A stretch of 64,000 nucleotides of DNA from Lientehia hominis (GTDB lineage: Bacteria; Bacillota; Clostridia; Lachnospirales; Lachnospiraceae), in NCBI RefSeq assembly GCF_021044755.1, contig NZ_JAJNOR010000007.1, positions 66,157 to 130,156 on the forward strand, written 5' to 3'. This document shows positions 8,567-16,951 of this stretch, piece by piece. A model generated the notes under the pieces. That model made no database searches, had not been told where the DNA came from, and saw only the letters and a program-made list of their open reading frames with translations. Made by a program: the position numbers and the translations under genes. The number at the start of each line of letters is the position of its first letter. Positions within the stretch are counted from its first letter, which is position 1.

Positions 8567-9109
8567 ATGAGAAGAAAAGACGATACCTTACGTGATACGC
8601 TTCTTTATTGTGCCCGTGAAACAGCGGATCGGGAAGGCATTGACGCGGTCAGCATCCGTTCCATCGCACAGAAAGCAGGAGTAGCGGCCGGCACAGTTTA
8701 TAACTATTTTTCCAATAAGGATGAAATTCTGCTCGAACTGACGGAAGAATATTGGAGACAGGCGCTGCACGATATGAGGACTGCGGCCGGCTCTTTCTGT
8801 GGGCAATTGGAAGAAATCTTTGCTTTTCTCAAAGAAAGGATAGATTCCTCAGCCGGTAAACTCATGGGAAGTCTTGGAAATGTGGAAACAGCCGGCCAAG
8901 AACGTATGGCGTCAATGCAGGCGTCTTTTGAGAAGAATCTCTTGGAACGTATGGCCAAGGATACACAGATTCGCGATGATGTGTGGGATGAAGTGTTTAC
9001 CAGAGAGCAATTTGCCCGTTTTATTGTGATGAACATGACAATGCTGCTGAAAACGAGAGCATCGGATATCCGATTTTTGACTGTGGTCATAGAACGGACC
9101 ATTTATTAA
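8567..9109 (+). CDS. TetR-family transcriptional repressor
   Basis: A 180-residue regulator. Residues about 10-55 are a TetR-type helix-turn-helix: the run SIRSIAQKAGVAAGTVYNYF followed by NKDEILLEL is diagnostic. The C-terminal part is a helical ligand/dimer domain that I cannot subtype. A longer open frame begins at 8411 but would run through the preceding terminator; ATG 8567 lies after an AAAAGGAG ribosome site (spacing 13, slightly long) and downstream of the promoter. The gene is followed after 18 bases by a membrane protein, which is the probable regulated partner. Likely function: autorepression through the palindrome at 8524-8541, released by an unknown ligand. Confidence 0.88.
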   Translation: MRRKDDTLRDTLLYCARETADREGIDAVSIRSIAQKAGVAAGTVYNYFSNKDEILLELTEEYWRQALHDMRTAAGSFCGQLEEIFAFLKERIDSSAGKLMGSLGNVETAGQERMASMQASFEKNLLERMAKDTQIRDDVWDEVFTREQFARFIVMNMTMLLKTRASDIRFLTVVIERTIY

Positions 9110-9127
9110 AGGAGAGGAAAGACAATT

Positions 9128-9793
9128 ATGGCACAAGCTATAGCTGAAACGGTTTTTGATGTTTTGTATCTTTGTTTTGTGATATTCGCGGGACTTACCA
9201 TGATGCTGAGGGGACGTGATCCCCTCATAAAAAAAGCAGGGCTGATGGCCGCGCTGCTGGGCGCAGGCGATTCCTTCCATTTGGTCCCGCGTGCTTATGC
9301 GTTGTGGACGACCGGATTGGAAGCCAACGCGCCGGCATTGGGGGCCGGAAAGTTTGTCACTTCCATCACGATGACCGTCTTTTATTTGATATTGTATTAT
9401 ATCTGGCGTGATCGTTATCAGATCAGGGACAGGAAAGTCCTTACGGGAACCATGTGGCTGCTTTCCGGCGTGCGCGCTGTGCTTTGTTTGTTCCCCCAAA
9501 ACCAGTGGCTTGTATACCGTCAGCCGCTTCTGTTCGGAATTTTACGGAATATACCTTTTGCGGTCATGGGTATCATCATTATCGTCATTTTCGCAAAGGA
9601 GGCAAAAAAGGCAAATGACAATGTTTTCCGGTTCATGCCTTTAGCTGTTGCTCTCTCCTTTGGCTTTTATCTGCCGGTCGTTTTATTCAGCGGCACGGCT
9701 CCGGTCGTCGGTGTATTGATGATCCCGAAGACCTTGGCTTATGTGTGGATCGTCCTGATGGGATGGCGGCTGTATAAACAATCACAAAAATAA
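9128..9793 (+). CDS. Polytopic membrane protein of unknown function
   Basis: A 221-residue protein with about seven hydrophobic segments (near residues 8-26, 38-55, 78-95, 105-122, 135-158, 168-185 and 190-212). I recognise no transport or enzyme signature. It follows the TetR gene by 18 bases with a good GGAGAGGAAAG ribosome site, so it is co-transcribed and probably controlled by that repressor. TetR plus membrane protein pairs often concern efflux or envelope stress, but this product lacks the usual MFS, SMR or ABC signatures, so that role is not supported. Its transcript ends in a hairpin that overlaps the convergent ntpD gene. Confidence 0.65.
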   Translation: MAQAIAETVFDVLYLCFVIFAGLTMMLRGRDPLIKKAGLMAALLGAGDSFHLVPRAYALWTTGLEANAPALGAGKFVTSITMTVFYLILYYIWRDRYQIRDRKVLTGTMWLLSGVRAVLCLFPQNQWLVYRQPLLFGILRNIPFAVMGIIIIVIFAKEAKKANDNVFRFMPLAVALSFGFYLPVVLFSGTAPVVGVLMIPKTLAYVWIVLMGWRLYKQSQK

Positions 9794-9806
9794 TCATTTT
9801 AATAAG

Positions 9807-10451
9807 TTAAGCGCCGCTTGATGCGGAGCTTTTCTTTTTATCCGCCTGCCGCTTGATCACCTTCAGACGGGTGAACTCCTCACGCTCCTTTTCCTCCAGA
9901 GCATTCTGGATGCTGTGGACCAGAGCCTCATATTTGGGTATGGTGATATTTTTCAGGGCATTTGCCCGTTTCTGAGTCTTTTTAATGTTAAAGGAAAGCC
10001 GGTACGCGGAGTTCTCCACAGTGGTCAGGCGAAGGGTCAGCTCCTTTACTTTTTCAAACTGCATCCTGGCGTCGTCCAGGAACTGGTTTGTGCTGTGAAA
10101 GGAATAAGCGAGGGAAGGGGACCGTTTATCAAATTCCACAAGAGGGATCTCCGTACCCATGATGCTCCTGGTCTTCACCCGGACAGAGTCCTCCAGGGGA
10201 ATCGCGGCACTGGCTTCCCGGACCCGGTTCATGCCCATTTCCAGGATAGCGCGCTGAAGAGAAGCATAAGCCTCCGTAAAGGTCTTATCAATCTCACTTT
10301 GAATGGAACTCGCCTTTTCAATGAGCTGCATCAGTTCACGGATCAAAATATTCCGTTTTTTGTCCATCAGCTCATAGCCCTGCTTGGACAGGGCCAGAGA
10401 ATTTTTTATGATGATCAGGTTGCCTTTTGTTGCACATGTATTCAAATCCAT
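9807..10451 (-). CDS. ntpD: V-type ATP synthase subunit D
   Basis: Subunit D is the central-stalk coiled coil that turns inside the A3B3 head and connects it to the membrane rotor through F and C. The 214-residue product has the family's two long helices: the N-terminal segment NSLALSKQGYELMDKKRNIL (about 17-36) and the C-terminal helix TTVENSAYRLSFNIKKTQKR followed by ANALKNITIP (about 148-177), the latter being a well-kept D-subunit signature. It is the last gene of the operon, four bases after ntpB. The final Ser/Ala-rich residues are encoded by DNA that also forms the terminator for the convergent gene. Confidence 0.95.
   Translation of the reverse strand: MDLNTCATKGNLIIIKNSLALSKQGYELMDKKRNILIRELMQLIEKASSIQSEIDKTFTEAYASLQRAILEMGMNRVREASAAIPLEDSVRVKTRSIMGTEIPLVEFDKRSPSLAYSFHSTNQFLDDARMQFEKVKELTLRLTTVENSAYRLSFNIKKTQKRANALKNITIPKYEALVHSIQNALEEKEREEFTRLKVIKRQADKKKSSASSGA
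9810..9839 (+). terminator. Terminator shared with the end of ntpD
   Basis: AGCGCCGC (9810-9817), TTGAT loop, GCGGAGCT (9823-9830), one mismatch, followed by TTTCTTTTT on the plus strand. It ends transcription from 9128-9793. The stem lies inside the last codons of the convergent ntpD. Confidence 0.78.
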
Positions 10452-10455
10452 AAAA

Positions 10456-11844
10456 TCACCTGCCGTCTTGATGGAGATCGTAATACTTATCCAGGAGCTT
10501 TGTATCTACACGGTCCAGCTCCGTTTTCGGTAAGATGCGGAGAAGCTTCCAGCCCAGATCCAAGGTTTCCTCAATGGTCCGGTTCTCTTCTTCCCCCTGT
10601 CCTACAAACTGCCCTTCGAACTGGCGCCCGAATTCCAGATACTTTTTATCAATGGGTGATAATTCATCCTCGCCGATCACAGATGCCAGAGCTCTGGCGT
10701 CAGACACCTTGGCGTAAGCAGAGAAAAGCTGGTTGGCAAGATCCTGGTGGTCCTCACGGGTGTAGCCCGCGCCGATTCCGTCCTTCATCAGACGGGACAG
10801 GGACGGGAGCACACTGATGGGAGGGTAGACCGACTGTCCGTGGAGATAACGGTCCAATACAATCTGTCCTTCGGTGATGTATCCGGTCAAGTCGGGAATC
10901 GGATGAGTGATATCGTCGTTTGGCATGGTAAGAATGGGAATCTGGGTGACGGAGCCGTCCACGCCGGCCACGATTCCGGCTCTTTCATAAATGGATGCCA
11001 GATCGCTGTACAGATATCCGGGAAATCCTTTTCTGGAAGGGATCTCTCCCTTGGATGAGGAGACCTCCCGGAGCGCTTCCGCATAGGAAGTCATATCCGT
11101 CAGAATGACCAGGATGTGCATATTCAGTTCAAACGCCAGGTATTCAGCCGTGGTCAGAGCCACTTTAGGAGTGATGAGACGCTCCACTACAGGATCGTTC
11201 GCCAGGTTCAGGAACGTTACCACATGGTCTGAAACGCCGCTCTCTTCAAAGGTCCTGGTGAAGAATTGGGATACGTCATGGGTGACGCCCATGGCGGCGA
11301 AGACAATGGCAAAGTTTTCGCCGGAGCCTTCACCCAGGGAAGCCTGCCTTACGATCTGGGCAGCCAGCCTGTCATGGGGGAGGCCGTTTCCGGAGAATAT
11401 GGGCAGCTTCTGGCCGCGAATCAGAGTGGTCAGACAGTCTATGGCCGAAATACCAGTGCGGATATAGTTTCTGGGGTATTCACGGGTGACGGGATTCAAA
11501 GGAAGGCCGTTCACATTTCTTCTCAGGTCGCTGTGAATCTCCTCCAGTCCGTCCACGGGTTTTCCTATTCCATTAAAGGTACGCCCGAGCATCTTAGGAG
11601 AAAGTCCGATCTCCATAGGATGACCGGTCAGAACCGTGTGTGTATTGTCCAGGGATACGTTTTCCATGCCTTCAAAAACCTGGATGATGGCCTTGTCTCC
11701 GTAAAGCTCGATGATACGTCCGATCTTCTTATCTCTTCCGTTTACAGTAATCTCTACGATCTCTTCAAAAGAAGCGTCTTCGACGCCCTCCAGAACGACC
11801 AGGGGGCCATTGATCTCACTTAAACCTAAATATTCAATTGACAT
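10456..11844 (-). CDS. ntpB: V-type ATP synthase subunit B (non-catalytic)
   Basis: The B subunit alternates with A in the ATPase head. The 462-residue length is normal. It carries the B-type degenerate nucleotide loop PIFSGNGLPHDRLAAQI in place of a Walker A motif, the FAAMGVTHDVSQFF segment, and the C-terminal GAGYTREDHQDLANQL segment, all typical. The start is ATG 11844 (MSIEYLGLSEINGPLV), with AAGGAGGC just upstream; an extension to 11961 would overlap ntpA and lacks a ribosome site. The gap to ntpA is 13 bases. Confidence 0.96.
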   Translation of the reverse strand: MSIEYLGLSEINGPLVVLEGVEDASFEEIVEITVNGRDKKIGRIIELYGDKAIIQVFEGMENVSLDNTHTVLTGHPMEIGLSPKMLGRTFNGIGKPVDGLEEIHSDLRRNVNGLPLNPVTREYPRNYIRTGISAIDCLTTLIRGQKLPIFSGNGLPHDRLAAQIVRQASLGEGSGENFAIVFAAMGVTHDVSQFFTRTFEESGVSDHVVTFLNLANDPVVERLITPKVALTTAEYLAFELNMHILVILTDMTSYAEALREVSSSKGEIPSRKGFPGYLYSDLASIYERAGIVAGVDGSVTQIPILTMPNDDITHPIPDLTGYITEGQIVLDRYLHGQSVYPPISVLPSLSRLMKDGIGAGYTREDHQDLANQLFSAYAKVSDARALASVIGEDELSPIDKKYLEFGRQFEGQFVGQGEEENRTIEETLDLGWKLLRILPKTELDRVDTKLLDKYYDLHQDGR

Positions 11845-11857
11845 ATCCTCTGCCTCC

Positions 11858-13624
11858 TTATGCGTTCTTTTCCATGATGCGGTCATAGAACTGGTCGATG
11901 GCTTTCTTGTAATCGTCGAACAGCTCAAGCTTGTCGTTGGGCACATCATATTTAATTGCAATTATTTTTTCAAAAATGTCTTCTGTCTTCAGAATGGATA
12001 CCGGCATGTTCATGGAAATCAGGGATTTACACCGGGAATACAGGTACAAAATGGTTTCCATCATTTTAAACTGCTTTTGCAGAGGGACACAGGTATCCTC
12101 CTGGTGGAATGCGTTCTGCTGGAGAAATCCAAGACGGATGACCCGCGAGATTTCCATGACCAGCTTCTGATCGTCGGGGAGAACGTCGCTGCCGATGAGC
12201 TTTACGATTTCCATAAGGCTGCTTTCCTGGTTTAAAAGGGAAACGATCTGGTTCCGGTAATTGATAAAATTTTTATCCACGTTCTTAGTGTACCAGGCGC
12301 TCAGATCGGACATATACTCACTGTAGCTGGTCAGCCAGTGAATGGCAGGAAAATGTCTCGCATAAGCAAGTGATTTATCCAGACCCCAGAAGCAGCGTAC
12401 AAACCGTTTGGTATTCTGCGTGACAGGTTCGGAGAAATCGCCCCCCTGGGGAGAAACGGCGCCGATGATGGAGACAGAACCCTCATTTCCATTCAGAGTC
12501 TGCATGATGCCGGCCCGCTCATAAAAGGCGGACAGCCGGGAAGCCAGGTAAGCCGGAAAGCCTTCCTCGGCGGGCATTTCTTCCAGACGGCCGGACAGCT
12601 CTCGGAGAGCCTCTGCCCATCGGGAAGTGGAATCGGCCATGATGGCCACATGATATCCCATATCCCGGTAGTATTCTGCCAGTGTCACACCAGTATAGAT
12701 GCTTGCTTCACGGGCGGCGACAGGCATGTTGGAAGTGTTGGCGATCAAAGCGGTCCTGGCCATCAGGGGCTGGCCCGTCTTAGGATCTGTCAGCTTTGAA
12801 AAGTCTTCCAGGACCTGGGTCATTTCGTTTCCACGCTCTCCGCATCCGATATAAATAATGATATTGGCGTCAGACCATTTCGCGATCTGGTGCTGGGTCA
12901 TGGTCTTTCCGGTGCCGAAGCCCCCGGGTATTGCCGCCGTGCCGCCCTTGGCAATGGGAAACAGAGTATCCAGGATCCTCTGGCCTGTTACAAGCGGCAT
13001 GGTGCAGGGATAGCGCTTTGCCGTAGGGCGGGGAACCCGGATGGGCCATTTCTGGGTCATGGTCAGATCCCTCTGAGTACCGTCAGGGCAGTTGAGAGTG
13101 ACCAGGACATCATTGATCGTGTAACTTCCGTCCGGCACCACGGAGATGACCTGGCCGGAAACATCCGGAGGCACCATGACCTTGTGGACGATGGAGGGGG
13201 TCTCCGGCACTTCAGCGATTATGGTGCCGCCGTATACCTGTTCTCCTTCCTTTACGGTAATGTGAGCGTCCCAGCGCTTTTCTGTGTCCAGGGCGTCCAC
13301 ATTGACGCCGCGGCCGATATAAGCGCCGGAGCGTTCGGCAATCTGGCCGAGAGGCCGTTCGATGCCGTCAAAGATGTTGTTCAGGATGCCGGGCGCCAGA
13401 GTGACGGACAGAGAAGCACCGGAGCCTTCCACCAGCTCGCCTGGGCGGAGGCCGGTGGTCTCTTCAAATACCTGGATGGTCGTGGTGTCGGAGGTGAGGC
13501 GGATGACTTCGCCCACCAGACGTTCCTTCCCCACGTATACCATCTCAGACATGGCAAATCCGGGGTTTCCCTTCAGATAAATAACTGGGCCGTTGATTCC
13601 ATGGATGGTGCCGGTCTTATTCAT
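11858..13624 (-). CDS. ntpA: V-type ATP synthase subunit A (catalytic)
   Basis: Catalytic subunit of the rotary ATPase. The 588-residue product has the A-type Walker A loop GGFGTGKT at about residues 232-239, the A-specific insertion domain before it, the GCGERGNEMTQVLEDF segment that contains the catalytic region, and MADSTSRWAEALRE, a strongly conserved ATP-site segment. Start ATG 13624 (MNKTGTIHGINGPVIYL) follows a GGAGGG site; the longer frame from 13738 runs into ntpE. It overlaps ntpE by 8 bases. Whether H+ or Na+ is moved depends on subunit K, not on this gene. Confidence 0.97.
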   Translation of the reverse strand: MNKTGTIHGINGPVIYLKGNPGFAMSEMVYVGKERLVGEVIRLTSDTTTIQVFEETTGLRPGELVEGSGASLSVTLAPGILNNIFDGIERPLGQIAERSGAYIGRGVNVDALDTEKRWDAHITVKEGEQVYGGTIIAEVPETPSIVHKVMVPPDVSGQVISVVPDGSYTINDVLVTLNCPDGTQRDLTMTQKWPIRVPRPTAKRYPCTMPLVTGQRILDTLFPIAKGGTAAIPGGFGTGKTMTQHQIAKWSDANIIIYIGCGERGNEMTQVLEDFSKLTDPKTGQPLMARTALIANTSNMPVAAREASIYTGVTLAEYYRDMGYHVAIMADSTSRWAEALRELSGRLEEMPAEEGFPAYLASRLSAFYERAGIMQTLNGNEGSVSIIGAVSPQGGDFSEPVTQNTKRFVRCFWGLDKSLAYARHFPAIHWLTSYSEYMSDLSAWYTKNVDKNFINYRNQIVSLLNQESSLMEIVKLIGSDVLPDDQKLVMEISRVIRLGFLQQNAFHQEDTCVPLQKQFKMMETILYLYSRCKSLISMNMPVSILKTEDIFEKIIAIKYDVPNDKLELFDDYKKAIDQFYDRIMEKNA

Positions 13625-14213
13625 AGGATATCCCTCCTTCAAATGAGAAATTCTCCTTTTCTTTTTCCAATAAGGTCTTGAAGGAGTAATCAAGCAGTAT
13701 GCGGCGGTCCGGCAGGACTGCGCGGATCCCGCCTCCAAAGAGTTCCTGGCTCATGGTCAGATGCACGCCGGTGGCGGCTTCCAGGGCACGGCTCCTATGG
13801 GAATCGGCAGGATCGATATAGACGATCAGGTTTTGGTCACCCGCGTATTTTTTAGCACGGATGATCTTCCGAATCAGAAAATCTTCATATTCCGGAGTAT
13901 CCATAAATCGTTCCAGCGCGCCGGAAACCTCCGAAAAGAGCTGAGCTCTCAGGTCAGCCTCCACCTGGCTCAGTTCCCGTTTGATATCCATCTGTGCCTG
14001 GAACAATTCTTTGTTGGCTTCCCGCTTCAGCTGTTCCGTCTCCGTCCGGATCTGGGCTTCCGTCTGGGCGTTGACGTCAGCAACGTGCTCTTCATATATT
14101 TTATCTAAAGCGTCCGCATAATCATGGAAAATGGCGTTCCCTCGGGCCCGGGCATCCTCCATGGAGCGGTTTCTGAACTGTTGTAGCTTTTCTTCCGTCG
14201 TCAAGTCGTTCAC
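13617..14213 (-). CDS. ntpE: V-type ATP synthase subunit E
   Basis: Subunit E pairs with the small subunit (H/G) in the peripheral stalk holding the A3B3 head. The 198-residue product has a long charged N-terminal helix (about residues 5-105, alternating Glu, Arg, Ala and Gln) and a mixed C-terminal domain with IYIDPADSHR and the conserved-type FGGGIRAVLPDRRILLDYSF run (about 159-178). The GTG at 14213 is preceded by AGAGGGG with almost no spacing; the in-frame TTG at 14204 has better spacing and may be the real start. The end overlaps ntpA by 8 bases. Confidence 0.9.
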   Translation of the reverse strand: MNDLTTEEKLQQFRNRSMEDARARGNAIFHDYADALDKIYEEHVADVNAQTEAQIRTETEQLKREANKELFQAQMDIKRELSQVEADLRAQLFSEVSGALERFMDTPEYEDFLIRKIIRAKKYAGDQNLIVYIDPADSHRSRALEAATGVHLTMSQELFGGGIRAVLPDRRILLDYSFKTLLEKEKENFSFEGGISYE

Positions 14214-14219
14214 CCCTCT

Positions 14220-14528
14220 TTATAGCTTTAATCCGATGGCTTCGTTTACATAGGAAGTGATAAAATCAGGGCTTCGCCCGGTGCCGTGGCGGTCGGGGAT
14301 TTCCTCGAAGAGAGGAATCTTAGCCGACAGCTTCAGATCATCCACGATCTCCGGGAACCTTCTGCCGAAGTATTCGGTCAGCAGGACAATCCCTATGTCC
14401 TTGTCGGACCTGACTTTATCAAGGGCATTCTTAAACTCCTGCTTTTCATGGACAACGACGCCCTCGATTCCGGCCAGCCTCATGCCGGTCAGAGTGTCAA
14501 TGTTGTCACTGATCAAAAACAGTTTCAT
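14220..14528 (-). CDS. ntpG: V-type ATP synthase subunit F
   Basis: Subunit F is a small Rossmann-like rotor-stalk protein bound to D. The 102-residue length and the start MKLFLISDNIDTLTGMRLAG are typical, as is the IGIVLLTEYFGRRFPEIVDDL segment type (about residues 46-66) and the IPLFEEIPDRHG region (about 71-82). Its ATG overlaps the stop of ntpK by one base (TGATG), so the two are translationally coupled. In the Enterococcus naming the equivalent gene is ntpG. Confidence 0.92.
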   Translation of the reverse strand: MKLFLISDNIDTLTGMRLAGIEGVVVHEKQEFKNALDKVRSDKDIGIVLLTEYFGRRFPEIVDDLKLSAKIPLFEEIPDRHGTGRSPDFITSYVNEAIGLKL

Positions 14529-14974
14529 CAGCCTAATTTGCCAAGGATCATGATGGATACGATCAGGCCGTACAGAGCAACACCTTCTGCCAGGGCGACG
14601 AAGATGAGGGATTTGCCGAGGACGGAGGAATCTTCGCTGATAGCTCCAAGAGCCGCGCTGGCAGCGGATGCCACGGCGATACCGGCGCCGATACAGGAAA
14701 GACCGGTGGAGAGTGCGGCGGCTACGTAGCCGAGGCCCGCGGCGGAGCTGGAAGCGGCAGCAGCTGTTTCGGAAGCGGCGCCGGCTGCCTCAGCACTGCC
14801 GCTGAACAGCATGATATCAGCGATCACCAGGGTACCGAAAAAGAAAAAAACGTTGACAGCCAAAGATTTTTTGAAGCGTCCCTTCCTTCTTTCTCCCATG
14901 AGATATACGCCGAAGGGAAGAATGATGCTGAGCACAAGTGCTGCGATCAAAAGAAATTTTGTAACCATAGTCAT
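14528..14974 (-). CDS. ntpK: V-type ATP synthase subunit K (membrane rotor)
   Basis: K forms the membrane rotor ring. The 148-residue protein has four hydrophobic segments: about 4-27, 38-57, 80-110 and 120-146. Only the second hairpin has the ion-carrying carboxylate, Glu130, in FVALAEGVALYGL. The first hairpin has no equivalent Glu. Residues 59-80 between the hairpins are almost only Ala, Ser, Gly, Glu and Thr, an unusual low-complexity linker. The single carboxylate per four helices is known for V-type rotors and lowers the ion-to-ATP ratio, favouring ATP-driven pumping. I cannot decide H+ versus Na+ by eye. The ribosome site is AGGAGG, 7 bases before ATG 14974. Confidence 0.93.
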   Translation of the reverse strand: MTMVTKFLLIAALVLSIILPFGVYLMGERRKGRFKKSLAVNVFFFFGTLVIADIMLFSGSAEAAGAASETAAAASSSAAGLGYVAAALSTGLSCIGAGIAVASAASAALGAISEDSSVLGKSLIFVALAEGVALYGLIVSIMILGKLG

Positions 14975-14988
14975 GACAAAAGTCCTCC

Positions 14989-16935
14989 TTATTTGTTGGT
15001 AATCGTCTTAAAAGGTTTAAATTCCCGGCCGGAGCCTGAGAAATATCTGCTGAACATTTCATAATACTCCAGACGGAGTACGTGGATGCCGACAATCAGG
15101 CCTTCCATGCCGGCCACGAAGATATTGCCGATGATGACCACAGGCCAGTTGGGGCTTCCCCCGTTTTCCGCACCCGCCAGCATCAGCACGACCTGCATCA
15201 TCCCCGCGTGGCTCAGGGCAAACGCTCCGATACGTACAAAGGAAATGGTGTTGGTGAGATAGCTTAGTACTACTTCAAACAGTTCAAATATGGACTGCAC
15301 CAGGTACATGACCGGGCCTCCGGGAAGAGTTTCCTTTTTCCGCTCCAGAAGATTAATGATGGGTTCCTTGAACAAAAGAAGGATAAGCGGAACAATGAAG
15401 GCGATCATCAGGATGATGGTCGCGGGCAGCGCATGGCCGCTCATGTACAGGACAATGGTCGCCACGGCGGAACCGTAGAAAATGATGCCCAGAACCCCGT
15501 TGGTATCAAATACAATTTTTCCAATGTCTCGGGATTTGATGCCGTTATAGATGTTGAACAGCATGGAGACCAGGATGAGGCCCATGCCCAGAGCGACACT
15601 GACTACCAGGACTACATTCAGGTTTCCCACCACAGGGAGAGTCATGGTAGCTTTCATGGGTGTCAGCCAAAGAGGCTCTATGACGTTTTCAAATCCAAAG
15701 AAGCTGCCGTACAAGACGCCGAATATGGCGGAGAAAATGCCGGCCATTGAGATGACGGCGGCCAGGTTGGATTTTTTAAAGCGGTAGATCAGGAATCCGC
15801 CGACGATCAGGCAGAGGCCCTGTCCAGCGTCTCCGAACATGGCTCCGAATATGAACGCGTAAGTCAGCGCCACAAAAATAGTGGGATCAAATTCATTGTA
15901 AGCAGGCATGCCGTACATCCGGATGAACATCTCAAACGGACGGAACAGCTTTGGATTCTTAAGCTTCGTAGGCGGCGTTCGGAAATGCTCGCTTTCCTTA
16001 GGCTGTTCGTCTTCCAGGACACAGTAGAGATCCGGGTCATGCTCACGGACTTCCTTCAGAAAGGCAAGAGCGTCCCTGTTCGTCATCCATCCGCAGAGGA
16101 TGAAGAACATATTGTGGCCGGCCCGGGTACACGCCGCCATTTTCCGGATATCAAAGGTGGAGATCAGGGAATCCATTTTTTCCTTTGCGGAGATCAGCTC
16201 CTGGTAATGAGAATCCAGAAGAGAGGCCAATTCCTTTTTGCAGGCGGCGGCCGCCTCTTCATTTTCTTTTATCAGACGTTCATAGTCCGAACAGATCTCC
16301 TGAGGAGTCCCGGTGTATTTCTCGGACAAGAAGGTGCTTTCAAAATGAAGAGAAGAATAAATGGTGTCAATCTTGTCAAATTCTGACTGGGGCACAAAGA
16401 AAATACCCCATACATACGCGCTGTCGCTGTAGCAGGGATAGAAAATCGTATCCAGGTCATCGTAGACGAACTGCTTGAACGTACGGTAATCGGCCATCGC
16501 AAACCGGCCGAAGCGGAACTTGGTAAAGCTGAACTTTAAGATATCCTCGATATTGAAATCCAATCCGCGGAAAGGCAGGACCGTCTCGTATTGGGTCTTT
16601 AGATCCTTTCCCTCCTTTTCCAGCTGGATCTTCCGGTCCCGGATGGAAGAAGCTTCCGCATCCAGATTCTCAATGATGCAGACGGCCTTTTCCCTGGACA
16701 GGGAGACTGGAGCGGCGGATCCTTTTTCCGGAATCTCCAGGAGCAGGGCGTGCGCCTTGTCGCGCAGGCTCTTGTAGGGATTGGGTTCAATGAAAGGAGT
16801 CAGCTCTTTTACCGTTTTCAGCTCCGAGAGGGCGTTTTCCAGGTGCATTTCATATTTTGACAGATATTGTTCTGTCACCCGGTCAATCTGCTCTTTCGGG
16901 CCGGTGATACTCAGAAATTTCATTTTTTCTATCAT
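14989..16935 (-). CDS. ntpI: V-type ATP synthase subunit I (stator a-subunit)
   Basis: Subunit I is the membrane stator that forms the ion half-channels next to the K ring. The 648-residue product has a soluble N-terminal half with coiled coils (about residues 25-105 and 200-270) and a membrane C-terminal half of about seven to eight segments from residue 360 on. The segment SIFELFEVVLSYLTNTISF followed by VRIGAFALSHAGM contains the conserved channel arginine region (FVRIGAFAL). Start ATG 16935 (MIEKMKFLSITGPKEQ) follows GGAGGGG; the frame from 17013 extends into ntpC without a ribosome site. The ribosome site lies in the end of ntpC, implying coupling. Confidence 0.96.
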   Translation of the reverse strand: MIEKMKFLSITGPKEQIDRVTEQYLSKYEMHLENALSELKTVKELTPFIEPNPYKSLRDKAHALLLEIPEKGSAAPVSLSREKAVCIIENLDAEASSIRDRKIQLEKEGKDLKTQYETVLPFRGLDFNIEDILKFSFTKFRFGRFAMADYRTFKQFVYDDLDTIFYPCYSDSAYVWGIFFVPQSEFDKIDTIYSSLHFESTFLSEKYTGTPQEICSDYERLIKENEEAAAACKKELASLLDSHYQELISAKEKMDSLISTFDIRKMAACTRAGHNMFFILCGWMTNRDALAFLKEVREHDPDLYCVLEDEQPKESEHFRTPPTKLKNPKLFRPFEMFIRMYGMPAYNEFDPTIFVALTYAFIFGAMFGDAGQGLCLIVGGFLIYRFKKSNLAAVISMAGIFSAIFGVLYGSFFGFENVIEPLWLTPMKATMTLPVVGNLNVVLVVSVALGMGLILVSMLFNIYNGIKSRDIGKIVFDTNGVLGIIFYGSAVATIVLYMSGHALPATIILMIAFIVPLILLLFKEPIINLLERKKETLPGGPVMYLVQSIFELFEVVLSYLTNTISFVRIGAFALSHAGMMQVVLMLAGAENGGSPNWPVVIIGNIFVAGMEGLIVGIHVLRLEYYEMFSRYFSGSGREFKPFKTITNK

Positions 16936-16951
16936 TTCTGTGTGCCCCTCC

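Noticed and set aside
9915..10817. Plus-strand open frame of 300 codons across ntpD and ntpB
   Set aside because: Crosses two minus-strand genes and has no ribosome site.
12890..13681. Plus-strand open frame of 263 codons opposite ntpA
   Set aside because: Antisense of the highly conserved catalytic subunit; no independent features.
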